Positions 1 to 8,383 are shown, numbered from the stretch's first letter. The stretch: DNA of 64,000 nucleotides from Streptococcus parasanguinis (GCF_001073155.1 NZ_JVEE01000026.1:1-64000), one strand, 5' to 3'. Numbers and translations are program-made. The notes: generated from the letters alone by a model not told the origin.

Positions 1-62
1 CTGTGCGGAGGTGGGACGACGAAATCAAATTCTAACGAATTACCGATTTCTGTCCCACTCTC
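1..62 (+). repeat. Intergenic mosaic repeat, copy A (right end only)
   Basis: The first 62 bases match the right end of the copy at 16433-16657 almost base for base (CTGTGCGGAGGTGGGAC ... TGTCCCACTCTC). The rest of the element lies outside the window. Confidence 0.85.
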
Positions 63-129
63 ATTTTCTGCAATTTTTTCGAATGGTATAAGTGAGGGGA
101 TTCCCTATACGAAATCATCGGAGGTTGCT

Positions 130-1140
130 ATGAAGAAACGACACGAGTATGTATCGCCCACCTTGGATTTAATGGCGAAAAAGATTTTTAGTCTACCGGA
201 TGTGACAGCCAAATTCATCCGCGAAGTCTTGGATCTGCCAGTAGAGTCCGTTGAGATTTTAGAAGGAGACCAGATCCATGAGCAGGGGTTTTTAGGAGAT
301 CTTCCTTTTGAAACATCCGTTGATGTGAGAGCAAGACTAGATAGTGGGCTTGAAGTGATCATTGAGATTCAAGTTTTGAAGCAAGAGTACTTCTTGAATC
401 GTTTCCACTATTATTTAGCCAATCAACTGGTAGAAAATGTCCAACGCAAGCGAAAGAAAGGAGCGACCCATTCTATGTACCAGGAGCTGGAGCCGGTCTA
501 TGGGATCGCTATCCTGGAGCGAAGTATTTTTCCTCATTTAGATTCACCCGTCAATGTCTATGAAATGCGCCATACGGTAGATGGGACACCTCTTTATAGC
601 TCTCGAAAGAATGGAGTAGCGCACAATATGTTAAAGGTTGCCTTTTTAGAGTTGGATAAGTATAATGAAAGTAGAGATACGGAGTTGAATGCTCACTGGA
701 GACAATGGCTTGAATTTTTTGGCAATCACCCATTCAGTCATCAACCAGATCAAGTGATCGAGCAGGCAGAATCACTCCTGATCCCATCAAATTGGACAAG
801 GGAGGAAAAAGAAATGATTGATGAACGGATTCGTATCAGAGAAAATTGGGAAATGAGCATGGATACCTTTCGGAAAGAACAACTGGAAGCCGGTTTTCAG
901 AAAGGGTTGAAACAAGGACTCGAACAAGGACTCGAACAAGGACTCGAGCGTGGTCTTGAACAGGGATTGGAACAAGGCAGACAAGAAGGCATGGAGTTGG
1001 GAGTTCAAGCTGGTCAGCAGTCTCTGATTCAGAAACTGGCTTTGAAGGGGATGAGTATCGAGATGATTGCTGAAATGACGGATTTATCCAGGGAATCCAT
1101 CAAAAAAATGTTGGCTACTGATTCGTCTAACGAGGAGTAG
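130..1140 (+). CDS. Rpn family recombination-promoting nuclease / PD-(D/E)XK transposase-like protein
   Basis: 336 aa. The N-terminal two thirds look like the PD-(D/E)XK nuclease domain of the Rpn (YhgA-like) family: a conserved start (TLDLMAKKIF), an acidic strand (TSVDVRARLD) and a catalytic-strand pattern EIQV near residue 80. Rpn proteins are DNA endonucleases linked to RecA-independent recombination. The C-terminal part carries tandem QGLE repeats, then a helix resembling a small HTH (GMSIEMIAEMTDLSRESIKKML). GGAGG at 119-123 supports the ATG at 130. The gene stands alone and begins just after a copy of the mosaic repeat. Family call firm; in vivo role unknown. Confidence 0.8.
   Translation: MKKRHEYVSPTLDLMAKKIFSLPDVTAKFIREVLDLPVESVEILEGDQIHEQGFLGDLPFETSVDVRARLDSGLEVIIEIQVLKQEYFLNRFHYYLANQLVENVQRKRKKGATHSMYQELEPVYGIAILERSIFPHLDSPVNVYEMRHTVDGTPLYSSRKNGVAHNMLKVAFLELDKYNESRDTELNAHWRQWLEFFGNHPFSHQPDQVIEQAESLLIPSNWTREEKEMIDERIRIRENWEMSMDTFRKEQLEAGFQKGLKQGLEQGLEQGLERGLEQGLEQGRQEGMELGVQAGQQSLIQKLALKGMSIEMIAEMTDLSRESIKKMLATDSSNEE
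906..990 (+). repeat. 12-bp tandem repeat encoding QGLE units
   Basis: Repeats of the type CAAGGACTCGAA inside the Rpn gene encode Gln-Gly-Leu-Glu. The first three units are nearly identical in DNA; later ones diverge. Such tracts can gain or lose units in frame by slippage. Confidence 0.85.
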
Positions 1141-1288
1141 TAGCGCGAACAGAATTTGTGGAACAAAGAAACTTTGAGAATTATCTTGCTTAGAAAAAAG
1201 TAGTTCTAGAATGGATTGTAAAGATCGTCAGGAGTTCGTTATTCTTGGATCTTGATCCTCTACAGATTTATACGGTTATGATTTATTG

Positions 1289-1318
1289 ATGGTTGGATAC
1301 TTTTGTCCAACCTTTTTT
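1289..1318 (+). terminator. Intrinsic terminator in the gap after the Rpn gene
   Basis: GGTTGGA / TCCAACC stem followed by TTTTTT. It is the main feature of the 315-bp gap; nothing coding was seen between 1141 and 1380. Confidence 0.7.
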
Positions 1319-1373
1319 CTCATTCTTCTTGGCCCATCCTTAGTGAAATGGAATAAAAGTTTAAAATGTCCGA

Positions 1374-1411
1374 GTTGTAATCCTTGACATTACATTATGA
1401 TCGTGTATAAT
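1374..1411 (+). promoter_or_regulatory. Promoter with TGTAAT-N7-ATTACA operator (flavin reductase)
   Basis: TTGACA (1384-1389), 16-bp spacer, TATAAT (1406-1411). The -35 lies inside an inverted repeat with arms TGTAAT (1376-1381) and ATTACA (1389-1394). The same arrangement recurs at 2820-2862. Confidence 0.75.
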
Positions 1412-1455
1412 AGCTATTGTAACAAAAAATCTTACAACAGAAAGAGGAAACAACT

Positions 1456-1995
1456 ATGAAAAACATTTTATTTATCGTCGGATCTCTTCGTCAAGGATCT
1501 TTTAACCACCAAATGGCTAAGAAAGCAGAAAGTCTTCTTGAAGGAAAAGCAACTGTGACTTACTTGGACTACAAGGACATCCCAATGATGAACCAAGATT
1601 TGGAAACACCAACCTTGCCAGCTGTACAAGCAGCGCGTGATGCGGTTCTTGCTGCAGATGCCATCTGGATTTTCTCGCCAGTTTATAACTTTGCGATTCC
1701 AGGCGTAGTGAAAAACCTGATCGACTGGCTGAGCCGTGCCCTTGACCTGTCAGAAACGCGTGGTCCATCTGCCCTTCAAGACAAGATCGTAACGGTTTCT
1801 TCAGTAGCCAATGCCGGACACGAACCAATGTTTGCGGCTTACCAAGCGCTCTTGCCTTTCGTTCGGACTCAAGTGGTTGGAGAGTTTACTGGAACAACCG
1901 TTAACCCAGAAGCTTGGGAAACAGGTGAATTGGTCTTGACAGATGAAGCGGTCGCAGGGCTGGAAAAACAAGCACAAGCATTATTAGAAGCATAA
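1456..1995 (+). CDS. NADPH-dependent FMN reductase family protein
   Basis: 179 aa, flavodoxin-like fold. The N-terminal strand and phosphate loop ([18 protein letters not shown]) and the central [18 protein letters not shown] segment are typical of the NAD(P)H-dependent FMN reductase / quinone reductase group. Likely a cytosolic two-electron reductase of flavin, quinone or azo compounds. GAAAGAGG precedes the ATG. It is a single-gene unit with its own strong promoter, a palindromic operator and a downstream terminator. The operator suggests induction by a stress or electrophile signal (inference). Physiological substrate unknown. Confidence 0.8.
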   Translation: MKNILFIVGSLRQGSFNHQMAKKAESLLEGKATVTYLDYKDIPMMNQDLETPTLPAVQAARDAVLAADAIWIFSPVYNFAIPGVVKNLIDWLSRALDLSETRGPSALQDKIVTVSSVANAGHEPMFAAYQALLPFVRTQVVGEFTGTTVNPEAWETGELVLTDEAVAGLEKQAQALLEA

Positions 1996-1997
1996 GA

Positions 1998-2025
1998 AAA
2001 GCTGAGACAGAAGTCTCAGCTTTTT
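1998..2025. terminator. Bidirectional terminator between convergent genes
   Basis: AAGCTGAGAC / GTCTCAGCTT stem with an AGAA loop, flanked by A and T runs, between the convergent flavin reductase and VIT-family genes. Confidence 0.85.
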
Positions 2026-2719
2026 AGATACTAAAGAGTTGTCCGAAGAAGTATGTCACACCCATGGTGAGAAGGCCAATGATGAGGTTGCGAAGCATGG
2101 CTTGCTTGGTTGGAGCTTTTCCCAGTTTTGCACTGGTATAGCCAGTGAAGATCAAGGATAGTCCAACAACGAAGACCGTCACCGGAATACGATAGGCAGT
2201 TGGAAAGAGAATAATAGAGAGCATTGGAGGAAGGGAACCAACCGAAAAAGCAAGGAAGCTAGAGGCAGCAGCATGCCAAGGATTGGTAAACTCCTCGTAT
2301 TCGATACCATATTTTTCTTCAACCAGGGCTTTGAGGGGATGTTTCAGAAAGGCCCGTTCTGTCAAAATCTTTGCGGAAGTTTCGCATTCTCCATTTTGAA
2401 GATAAGCGTGGTAGAGAGATTCTCTCGCTAACTTTGGATCGCGATCCAACAAGGCTTGTTCGCGGTTCACAGCGGCTTCTTCCGTGTCTTTTTGTGTGGA
2501 AACAGAGACATACTCACCGCCCGCCATCGAAAAGGCACCTGCCAGAATCGCCGACAAGCCAGATAGGAAAATGATCCAGATGTTTGGTGTGGCACTGGCT
2601 ACCCCAATCACCACCCCAGCAATAGAAATGATCCCATCATTGGCCCCGAGAACAGCGGCTCTCAAGATATTCAAGCGGTCGTTAAATGATTCATCTACTC
2701 CATGTTTCATTTCAGTCAT
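2024..2719 (-). CDS. VIT1/CCC1 family membrane transporter (iron/manganese type)
   Basis: 231 aa. The start (LNILRAAVLGANDGIISIAGVVIGVA) and the following MAGGEYVSVSTQKDTEEA block are hallmarks of the VIT family. Hydrophobic segments lie near the N-terminus and across the C-terminal third, with a cytosolic acidic region of the metal-binding type between them. Family members move Fe2+/Mn2+ out of the cytosol or into vacuoles; in bacteria the role is usually metal efflux or unknown. AAGGAG lies 7 nt before the ATG. Transcribed alone. Specific metal not determinable. Confidence 0.85.
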   Translation of the reverse strand: MTEMKHGVDESFNDRLNILRAAVLGANDGIISIAGVVIGVASATPNIWIIFLSGLSAILAGAFSMAGGEYVSVSTQKDTEEAAVNREQALLDRDPKLARESLYHAYLQNGECETSAKILTERAFLKHPLKALVEEKYGIEYEEFTNPWHAAASSFLAFSVGSLPPMLSIILFPTAYRIPVTVFVVGLSLIFTGYTSAKLGKAPTKQAMLRNLIIGLLTMGVTYFFGQLFSI

Positions 2720-2748
2720 ACAATATCTCCTTCATCTTATTTAGAATG

Positions 2749-2777
2749 ATTATAAATAAAATACAAAAAGAAAGCAA
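2749..2777 (-). promoter_or_regulatory. Promoter of the VIT-family gene
   Basis: On the minus strand TTGCTT, 17-bp spacer, TATAAT (2754 down to 2749). Confidence 0.6.
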
Positions 2778-2819
2778 GGATTTTAACTCAAATGATAAAA
2801 GTTCGACAATTTAATGAAG

Positions 2820-2880
2820 TTTAAGTTGTAATATTTGACATTACAACTTAAAGAGGTATAATGTAACAAATGTAATTACA
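2820..2880 (+). promoter_or_regulatory. Promoter buried in a perfect 13-bp-arm palindrome
   Basis: Arms 2820-2832 and 2840-2852 are exact reverse complements around a 7-bp spacer. TTGACA (2835-2840), 16-bp spacer and TATAAT (2857-2862) overlap them. A further palindrome TGTAATTACA sits at 2871-2880. Same core (TGTAAT-N7-ATTACA) as at 1376-1394. Downstream only a short gene remnant remains. Confidence 0.75.
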
Positions 2881-2898
2881 ACAAAAAAGAGAAAGAAT

Positions 2899-2992
2899 AT
2901 GGTATACGCCTATTCTAGCAAGGTTTATTTAGCGGAAGTGGCCTTACCTTTCAAGATCCTGATGGCATTGTCACACGGGTAAGAAAAGGATA
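2899..2992 (+). pseudogene. Short remnant downstream of the palindromic promoter
   Basis: An ATG at 2899 after AGAAAGA opens a 27-codon frame with no recognisable product. A second frame over the same bases reads SGSGLTFQDPDGIVTRVRKG before a stop; its DPDG resembles the end of a glyoxalase-fold (VOC) protein. The likeliest reading is a gene reduced to its promoter, first codons and last codons. Low confidence in identity. Confidence 0.35.
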
Positions 2993-2994
2993 AT

Positions 2995-3022
2995 AAAAAA
3001 ACAGCAAATTTTGCTGTTTTTT
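2995..3022. terminator. Terminator of the DHA2-type pump
   Basis: AACAGCAAA / TTTGCTGTT stem with flanking A and T runs; works on both strands and lies directly after the minus-strand pump. Confidence 0.85.
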
Positions 3023-3032
3023 ATGAGATAAA

Positions 3033-4427
3033 TTAGTTCATTTCATTTTCTTTTCCGACAACCCAAAATAAGAGAAGGAGTTGGAAGATGCCTAAGGCAA
3101 ATAGGACCATAAAACCGTTGCGACTTCCCTTAGCAGTGGCTTGGGTGAAGTCCATCTTTTGATTAGCTTGGCTCATGGCAACGATCAGTGAAGCCAGGGT
3201 TGTTCCGACAGCGCCTGCAAATTGTTGCAGAGTGTTAAAGATCGCGTTCGCATCGGGTTGCTCTTCCAGAGAAAGTTGTTTTTGTCCGTTGGTCATGATA
3301 TTGCCAAAGGCCAGTCCCATACCGGTCATGAAGATCATGTAAAAGATGAGAATCAAGCCATTTGTCAGCTTCAGGGCAAAAAGGGTGAAGTGGAAATGGG
3401 CTAGAAGGATTAAAGCAGCTCCAAGGAGAATCGGTTTGCGAGCGCCCAACTTATCTAGAATGAGACCAGAGAAGGGAGCAAAACCTGCTCCAATGATGGC
3501 TCCTGGAAGCAACATCAAGGCTGCAAGAGTGGTGCTCGAGTGGTTGACCAATTGGACATAATTGGGCAAGAGGAAACTCATGGCCAGAGAACCTAATTGG
3601 AAGGTGAAAAAGGCAAGAACATGGCCAGTGAGGAGATGGTTCTTTAAGATGGCAAGGTTGATAATGGGAGTCTCTAACTGATTGGACCGCCAGACTAAGA
3701 GAACCAGTCCCAAAAAACCAATCACCAGCCAACCAAGGACAGAAAAACTAAAGAAAGCATGATCAGAAAGACCGTGAATCCCTAAAATCAAGCCTAAAAA
3801 TGAAGCAATAATGGCGAGAAGGCTCATGATATCAAGCGTTTCTCGCTTGACTGTACTGATTTGTTCAATGGAGCGAAGTCCTGCAACTAGCGAAGCTAGA
3901 AGGATCGGGAATTGAACCAAAAAGATGGACCGCCAACCGAAGTTAGCTGTCAAGAGACCACCGACAGTAGGCCCAATGGCGGGAGCGATAGCTGTAATCA
4001 GGGTACCCACTCCCATCATGAGACCGATCTTGCGTTTTGGGACCTGCTCTAAAATGATATTAAACATCAGAGGAAGGGCAAAACCAACCCCCATTCCTTG
4101 GACCAATCGCCCCAGAACCACAAAGCCAAAACTTGGAGCCAGGAAGTCAATGAGAACACCTAAAACAGATAGGAGATTTCCAACTAAAAAGATGGACTTC
4201 ATTTTAAAAGAGCGCTTGAGGTAGGCAGATAAGGGGACTACACAGGCAACCACTAGAAGATAGATGGTGGTGACCCACTGGACGGTTGCGGTATTGATCT
4301 CAAATTCCTTCATCAATATTGGGAAGGTGATATTCATGGCAGTTTCTCCAGCCACCCCGCAAAAGGAAAGGATCCCTGTTGCAAAAATAGCATACAGGAC
4401 CTTGGCTGAAATTTTTTCTTGTGACAT
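3033..4427 (-). CDS. MFS transporter, DHA2 (EmrB/QacA) type multidrug efflux pump
   Basis: 464 aa, hydrophobic throughout, consistent with a 14-helix DHA2 pump. Seen: ATVQWVTTIYLLVVACVVPLSAYL near the N-terminus (the QWVTT helix common in DHA2 pumps), GRLVQGMGVGFALP, and the motif C-like GVGTLITAIAPAIGPTVGGLL. Such pumps expel lipophilic drugs or dyes using the proton gradient. Single gene with terminator downstream. The only good SD (AGGAGG) is about 13 nt from the ATG, longer than usual, and no in-frame alternative start was found closer to it. Substrate unknown. Confidence 0.85.
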   Translation of the reverse strand: MSQEKISAKVLYAIFATGILSFCGVAGETAMNITFPILMKEFEINTATVQWVTTIYLLVVACVVPLSAYLKRSFKMKSIFLVGNLLSVLGVLIDFLAPSFGFVVLGRLVQGMGVGFALPLMFNIILEQVPKRKIGLMMGVGTLITAIAPAIGPTVGGLLTANFGWRSIFLVQFPILLASLVAGLRSIEQISTVKRETLDIMSLLAIIASFLGLILGIHGLSDHAFFSFSVLGWLVIGFLGLVLLVWRSNQLETPIINLAILKNHLLTGHVLAFFTFQLGSLAMSFLLPNYVQLVNHSSTTLAALMLLPGAIIGAGFAPFSGLILDKLGARKPILLGAALILLAHFHFTLFALKLTNGLILIFYMIFMTGMGLAFGNIMTNGQKQLSLEEQPDANAIFNTLQQFAGAVGTTLASLIVAMSQANQKMDFTQATAKGSRNGFMVLFALGIFQLLLLFWVVGKENEMN

Positions 4428-4686
4428 CGGTGTTTGATTCCTCCTAAATCTTCCTAAAGATATGGACTATGGTATAAAAATCATGGTTACGATCTGATTT
4501 TCCGTCAGCTCCAATCGCTATGAGCATAGCAAGACCAACGGTAACCTGATCCATCGTTTTGTTAGCTAACAAATAGTATAGAGGAAATGAAGACCCCTGT
4601 CAAAGAGTTTTTGAAAAGTTTTGAAAATATTAACAGCATTCTCAACTGATGACATCTCTCCAAACGAAAGGATACGGTCGCGAGTA

Positions 4687-4695
4687 TGATATAAT
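4687..4695 (+). promoter_or_regulatory. Extended -10 promoter of the EIIC-hydrolase operon
   Basis: TGATATAAT (TG, one base, TATAAT at 4690-4695), 52 bp before the ATG. The rest of the 320-bp divergent gap (4428-4747) shows nothing else convincing. Confidence 0.65.
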
Positions 4696-4747
4696 AAGAA
4701 GAAAGCAGTAAACGTGAATAAGTCAATCAACTCGAACAGGAGGCCCC

Positions 4748-6040
4748 ATGACCAAGTATTTAGTCCAGAAGTTTTTCTGGTTACGAGAAAAAAGTTTGAT
4801 TCAAATTTCCCAGAAAACTCTGGTTTCCTTATTTCCTTTTTTTCTATTTTCAGGAATCATTCGGGTGATCGCTCTATCGGTCTTCTCCGATCGAGGCTAT
4901 ATCCATCAGCTCTTTTCGATGGATAGCTGGTTGCTATGGGATCAGGCCATCAGCCAGGTCCTCGGTAATATTTCTAACTTTCTAGGAGGTCTAGCTGGAC
5001 CGTTAGCGACCTACTTCGCTGGAAAATACACAGCTGGGCACTACGGTAGAAGTACAGGGACAGCAGGTGTCACTGCTCTTTTGGTCAGCTTGATTGTAGG
5101 GTCCCAGGAATTGTTGGTGGGACCACTCCATGACGGGCAACTGACACGTATCAACTTACCTGCGACGACCAATATCGTCTTAGCGATTTTTTTAGGCTAT
5201 CTAATCGGGCAGATCTTTCGTCTATCCAAGGCCAGTGACGACCAGATTGTGGACAAGGATTTCATCTATCAACCCAAGACGGTGCGTCCCATTTTCTTAT
5301 CCTTAGTTCTAGGGGTCAGCCTCAATCTTCTTGTGGTTCTTGGGAACCAATTTAATATTTTTCAGACTATCCGACAGTTCTTGGCTTCTCTAACGGTAAG
5401 CAGTCATCATCTCTTGTCCACCTTTGTCATGGGACTATTTAGTGGGCTATCTGCTTGGTTTGGTAATAGTCAAGCCTTTGCCTTGAACTCAATTGCGGAT
5501 GATAACTTTGCTTTGGAAAATCTCACCTACGCTGTGACGCATCATACAACGACAGGCATTCCTCATCTCTATACCTTGACCAATTTGTACCGCAGTTTTG
5601 GTCTGGTAGCTGGTGTCGGAGCCGTCCTAGCTCTTTTGGTTGCAATCTTATTGGTTTCACGAAGTCAAAAGGACAAGAAAGTCAGTTTTCTCAGTCTGTT
5701 TCCAAGCCTCTTTAACAACGGGGCGTCTTTCATGGTAGGGATACCGGTCCTTCTCAACCTCCTATATGTGATTCCCTTCTTATTGATCCCCTTGGTGAAT
5801 ATGGGAATAGCAGCTGTAGCTTTGTGCTTCAAGCTGATGCCTGCAGCCGTCTATCCGGTGCCAGATGGGACTCCTAGCCTTCTCTATGCTTTTATTGGAA
5901 CCGGAGGAAGTTTGAGGGCCTTAGCTGTCAGTATCCTTTGTTTTGCCATCGATGTGCTCCTTTATCTACCATTTGTCCGCATGGGAAATCGTATCCGAAA
6001 AGATCTAAAAGTGAAAGGAGAAAGCGATGAAGCCATCTAA
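4748..6040 (+). CDS. Orphan PTS EIIC-like sugar permease (cellobiose/lactose IIC type)
   Basis: 430 aa with about ten hydrophobic helices. The segment NNGASFMVGIPVLLNLLYVIPF matches the conserved substrate-binding region of the lactose/cellobiose EIIC family (usually EPIIFGLPI.LNP..IPF), though the usual Glu-Pro is replaced by Gly-Ala-Ser. No EIIA or EIIB gene is nearby, so phosphotransfer would need partners elsewhere or the protein may transport without it. AGGAGG lies 4 nt before the ATG. It overlaps the following DUF915 hydrolase by 14 nt, implying translational coupling and linked function. Confidence 0.75.
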   Translation: MTKYLVQKFFWLREKSLIQISQKTLVSLFPFFLFSGIIRVIALSVFSDRGYIHQLFSMDSWLLWDQAISQVLGNISNFLGGLAGPLATYFAGKYTAGHYGRSTGTAGVTALLVSLIVGSQELLVGPLHDGQLTRINLPATTNIVLAIFLGYLIGQIFRLSKASDDQIVDKDFIYQPKTVRPIFLSLVLGVSLNLLVVLGNQFNIFQTIRQFLASLTVSSHHLLSTFVMGLFSGLSAWFGNSQAFALNSIADDNFALENLTYAVTHHTTTGIPHLYTLTNLYRSFGLVAGVGAVLALLVAILLVSRSQKDKKVSFLSLFPSLFNNGASFMVGIPVLLNLLYVIPFLLIPLVNMGIAAVALCFKLMPAAVYPVPDGTPSLLYAFIGTGGSLRALAVSILCFAIDVLLYLPFVRMGNRIRKDLKVKGESDEAI

Positions 6041-6884
6041 AAAAACAGCGATCGTCCTCACTTTGGTCAGTCTTTTCTTGATCGCTTTAGCCATTCCTTC
6101 TTATAGCTGGACTCGGACCAATGTTTCAAGAATCGAGAAATTTTATAATTCGAAATTGTCTCCCATCATCATGATCCCGGGAAGCTCTGCGACAGAGAAC
6201 CGCTTTGATGGTTTGGTGACCAAGCTCAACCAAGAACGCCAAGGAACCAAACACAGTCTACTTAAGGTTAAGGTTTGGAATGATGGGCATATCACCTATA
6301 GTGGTAGTATTGATGCCAAGGACAATGAGCCGGTAATTGTGGTTGGTTTTGAAAACAACAAAGATGGTTATAGCAACATTAAAAAGCAGGCTAAACTATT
6401 CAATCAAGCCTTTGAAGCCCTTCAAGAAAAATATAATTTTAATAATTTTAAGGGCTTGGGTCATTCCAACGGTGGCTTGATCTATACAGCCTTTATTGAA
6501 AATTATCTAGGGAATTATGATGTGGATCTCAAGACCCTTATGACGATTGGAACTCCCTACAATTTCACGGAGACCAATATCAAAAATAAATCTGAGATGT
6601 TGGCTGACTTTATCAAGGGAAAAGAAGCCATCCCGACAACCCTCCATATGTATTCAGTAGCAGGGACCATCACCTATGATTCAGATGAGTTGGTCCCAGA
6701 TGCCAGTGTTTCTGCTGGGAAATATATCTACCAAAACCAAGCAGCTAGCTATACGGAGATTACGGTGACGGGGGAAGATGCCCAGCACTCGGATCTTCCG
6801 ACCAATGATGAGGTAGTTGCCTTGGTGAAAGAGCATATTGAAAGTCAAACGGATAGTCGTGCCAAACCGAATAAAATAAACTAA
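6027..6884 (+). CDS. DUF915 family alpha/beta hydrolase, membrane-anchored
   Basis: 285 aa. An N-terminal hydrophobic helix (VLTLVSLFLIALAIPSYSW) acts as signal anchor, leaving the catalytic domain outside the membrane. The nucleophile elbow is GHSNGG; the early IIMIPGSSATE segment gives the oxyanion side, and D226 (DELVPDAS) plus H255 (DAQHSDLP) could complete a Ser-Asp-His triad. DUF915 proteins are lipase/esterase-like. AAAGGAG precedes the ATG inside the permease gene. The pairing suggests removal of an acyl or ester group from the sugar, or from cell-surface material, handled by the permease (inference). Confidence 0.75.
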   Translation: MKPSKKTAIVLTLVSLFLIALAIPSYSWTRTNVSRIEKFYNSKLSPIIMIPGSSATENRFDGLVTKLNQERQGTKHSLLKVKVWNDGHITYSGSIDAKDNEPVIVVGFENNKDGYSNIKKQAKLFNQAFEALQEKYNFNNFKGLGHSNGGLIYTAFIENYLGNYDVDLKTLMTIGTPYNFTETNIKNKSEMLADFIKGKEAIPTTLHMYSVAGTITYDSDELVPDASVSAGKYIYQNQAASYTEITVTGEDAQHSDLPTNDEVVALVKEHIESQTDSRAKPNKIN

Positions 6885-6888
6885 GTGT

Positions 6889-6918
6889 GAAGAAGGGATT
6901 CCTTCCTCATGTTTTTTT
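6889..6918 (+). terminator. Probable terminator after the hydrolase
   Basis: GAAGAAGG / CCTTCCTC stem with one mismatch, then a run of eight T. It overlaps the promoter region of the next gene. Confidence 0.6.
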
Positions 6919-6921
6919 TAG

Positions 6922-6927
6922 TATAAT
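6922..6927 (+). promoter_or_regulatory. -10 box of the DUF4767 lipoprotein gene
   Basis: TATAAT 41 bp before the chosen ATG at 6968. Its position inside the longer open frame from 6887 argues that the upstream ATGs are not used. Confidence 0.55.
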
Positions 6928-6967
6928 AAAGATCAGTATGAAAACATGGGAGACTAAAGGAGAAAAG

Positions 6968-8086
6968 ATGAAAAGAAAACAATGGATGCCCTTAGGCTTA
7001 GTGGCTTCAAGTATGGTCATGTTAACAGGATGTTACCAAAGATACCAACGCCAGTCCAGTCCCAAAAAAGAGGCTGCAACAAGCCAGACCTCAGCAAAGA
7101 AACAAGCGAAAAAAGCAGATAACAAACAATTATACCAGTCTGTTTTTTCAGACTACCAAAAGATTTTTACCACTTCAAAAGATTTAGATGCTATTTCCAA
7201 ATTGAATGATGCATTAGCCAAAGAAGATCGGATGATCAATAGCTGGGTGATCGAGACTATCATCAATCAGCCAGATGCCGTTCGCTATGCCTTTAAGGAC
7301 TTAAATAACGATGGGGTAGATGAGATGATCATCGCCAATCAGCAGACTGATGGAAGCTACTTTGTGACAGGAGTTTATTACCTCAAGAACCAAAAACCGA
7401 CTCTACTAGCTGAAGGTTTCGTCGCTGGACACGGTGGAGCGCGCAATGCGACGACCCTCTATCAGGGAGGAGAAGTCTTAGAAGTCAGCTGGATGTCAGG
7501 AACTGGCCGTGGTGTAGCTGTGCTCTCACGGATAGAAAAGGCGCCTCAAGCTGCGACCAAAGTCCAGGAAGAAGAGGTCCAAGTACCTGGTTCAGATCTG
7601 AATAGCCTCTTTGGAAAATCGGATGAGGAAAAATTGGATCTCAAGAGTTTTGACTGGCAAACTTTTGACAGCACACCATCGGCGGGAAATAGCCAAAGCC
7701 AGGAAAAAACGCCTTGGAATGCTGAGAAATCAGCAAAATTGGCAGAATTTATGAAGACCTGGGGCGAAAAGATGGGCCAACCCAACTATCAAAAAGGCAT
7801 CGCTGGCGGTGATGTAGGACCAGACAACCTCTATACTCTAGGGGAAAATAGTAAGATGGATGCCATTTATACAGATACTGGTCAAGGAAATGCAAAATAC
7901 CGCATCGTGGAACGCTATAGCAATTGGGACAAGTATCCAGATGTGCATAGTTATTTCTTTGCCATTACAGATACAGGAGAAGGTATTGTCTTTCATTCTC
8001 CAACGACTAATGGTGGAAAGATGTATCTAAAACCAACGGACAACAAGGAACTTCAAGAAGAGTTCAATCAATTACTTCATCAATGA
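6968..8086 (+). CDS. DUF4767-containing lipoprotein
   Basis: 372 aa from the ATG at 6968. That start follows AAAGGAGAAAAG and begins a lipoprotein signal (MKRKQWMPLG...MLTGC, cysteine at residue 22); the open frame reaches back to 6887 but lacks a signal there. After a lysine-rich linker comes a domain with an EF-hand-like loop (DLNNDGVDEM), then a C-terminal DUF4767 domain (WNAEKSAKLAEFMKTW to the end). Anchored on the outer face of the membrane. DUF4767 lipoproteins are common in streptococci and lactobacilli; function unknown. Confidence 0.75.
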   Translation: MKRKQWMPLGLVASSMVMLTGCYQRYQRQSSPKKEAATSQTSAKKQAKKADNKQLYQSVFSDYQKIFTTSKDLDAISKLNDALAKEDRMINSWVIETIINQPDAVRYAFKDLNNDGVDEMIIANQQTDGSYFVTGVYYLKNQKPTLLAEGFVAGHGGARNATTLYQGGEVLEVSWMSGTGRGVAVLSRIEKAPQAATKVQEEEVQVPGSDLNSLFGKSDEEKLDLKSFDWQTFDSTPSAGNSQSQEKTPWNAEKSAKLAEFMKTWGEKMGQPNYQKGIAGGDVGPDNLYTLGENSKMDAIYTDTGQGNAKYRIVERYSNWDKYPDVHSYFFAITDTGEGIVFHSPTTNGGKMYLKPTDNKELQEEFNQLLHQ

Positions 8087-8240
8087 AAAAAAGAAACAGG
8101 AGCGAAATCTTGTTTCACACATTTTATGCACTGTTGCAGTTAAAAGGCAAATAAATATGTTAGAAACTTACTTTAATACCTCGATGTAGTTCTTTAAACA
8201 ATCAGCTACGGGCTTATTCAGTTATTTCAAGCATTCATCA

Positions 8241-8268
8241 AAGATTGGACGTTTTGTCTAATCTTTTA
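8241..8268 (+). terminator. Isolated intrinsic terminator
   Basis: AAGATTGGAC / GTCTAATCTT stem (one G-U pair) with a GTTTT loop followed by TTT. Confidence 0.6.
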
Positions 8269-8383
8269 CTTTATTCGCAGAATAAATAAAAATTTATTTT
8301 CTGGTTTTTGTGAAGAGGACGGCAAAATATGTTAAGAGTTAGTGATAAAAGCTGGTATAAAAAGGATTAAGTGCATAAAATAT

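Noticed and set aside
906-990. CRISPR-like tandem repeat
   Set aside because: The 12-bp units are contiguous, lie in frame inside a gene and have no spacers.
6887-6967. N-terminal extension of the DUF4767 lipoprotein
   Set aside because: It crosses a terminator-like hairpin and a TATAAT, and would bury the lipoprotein signal.
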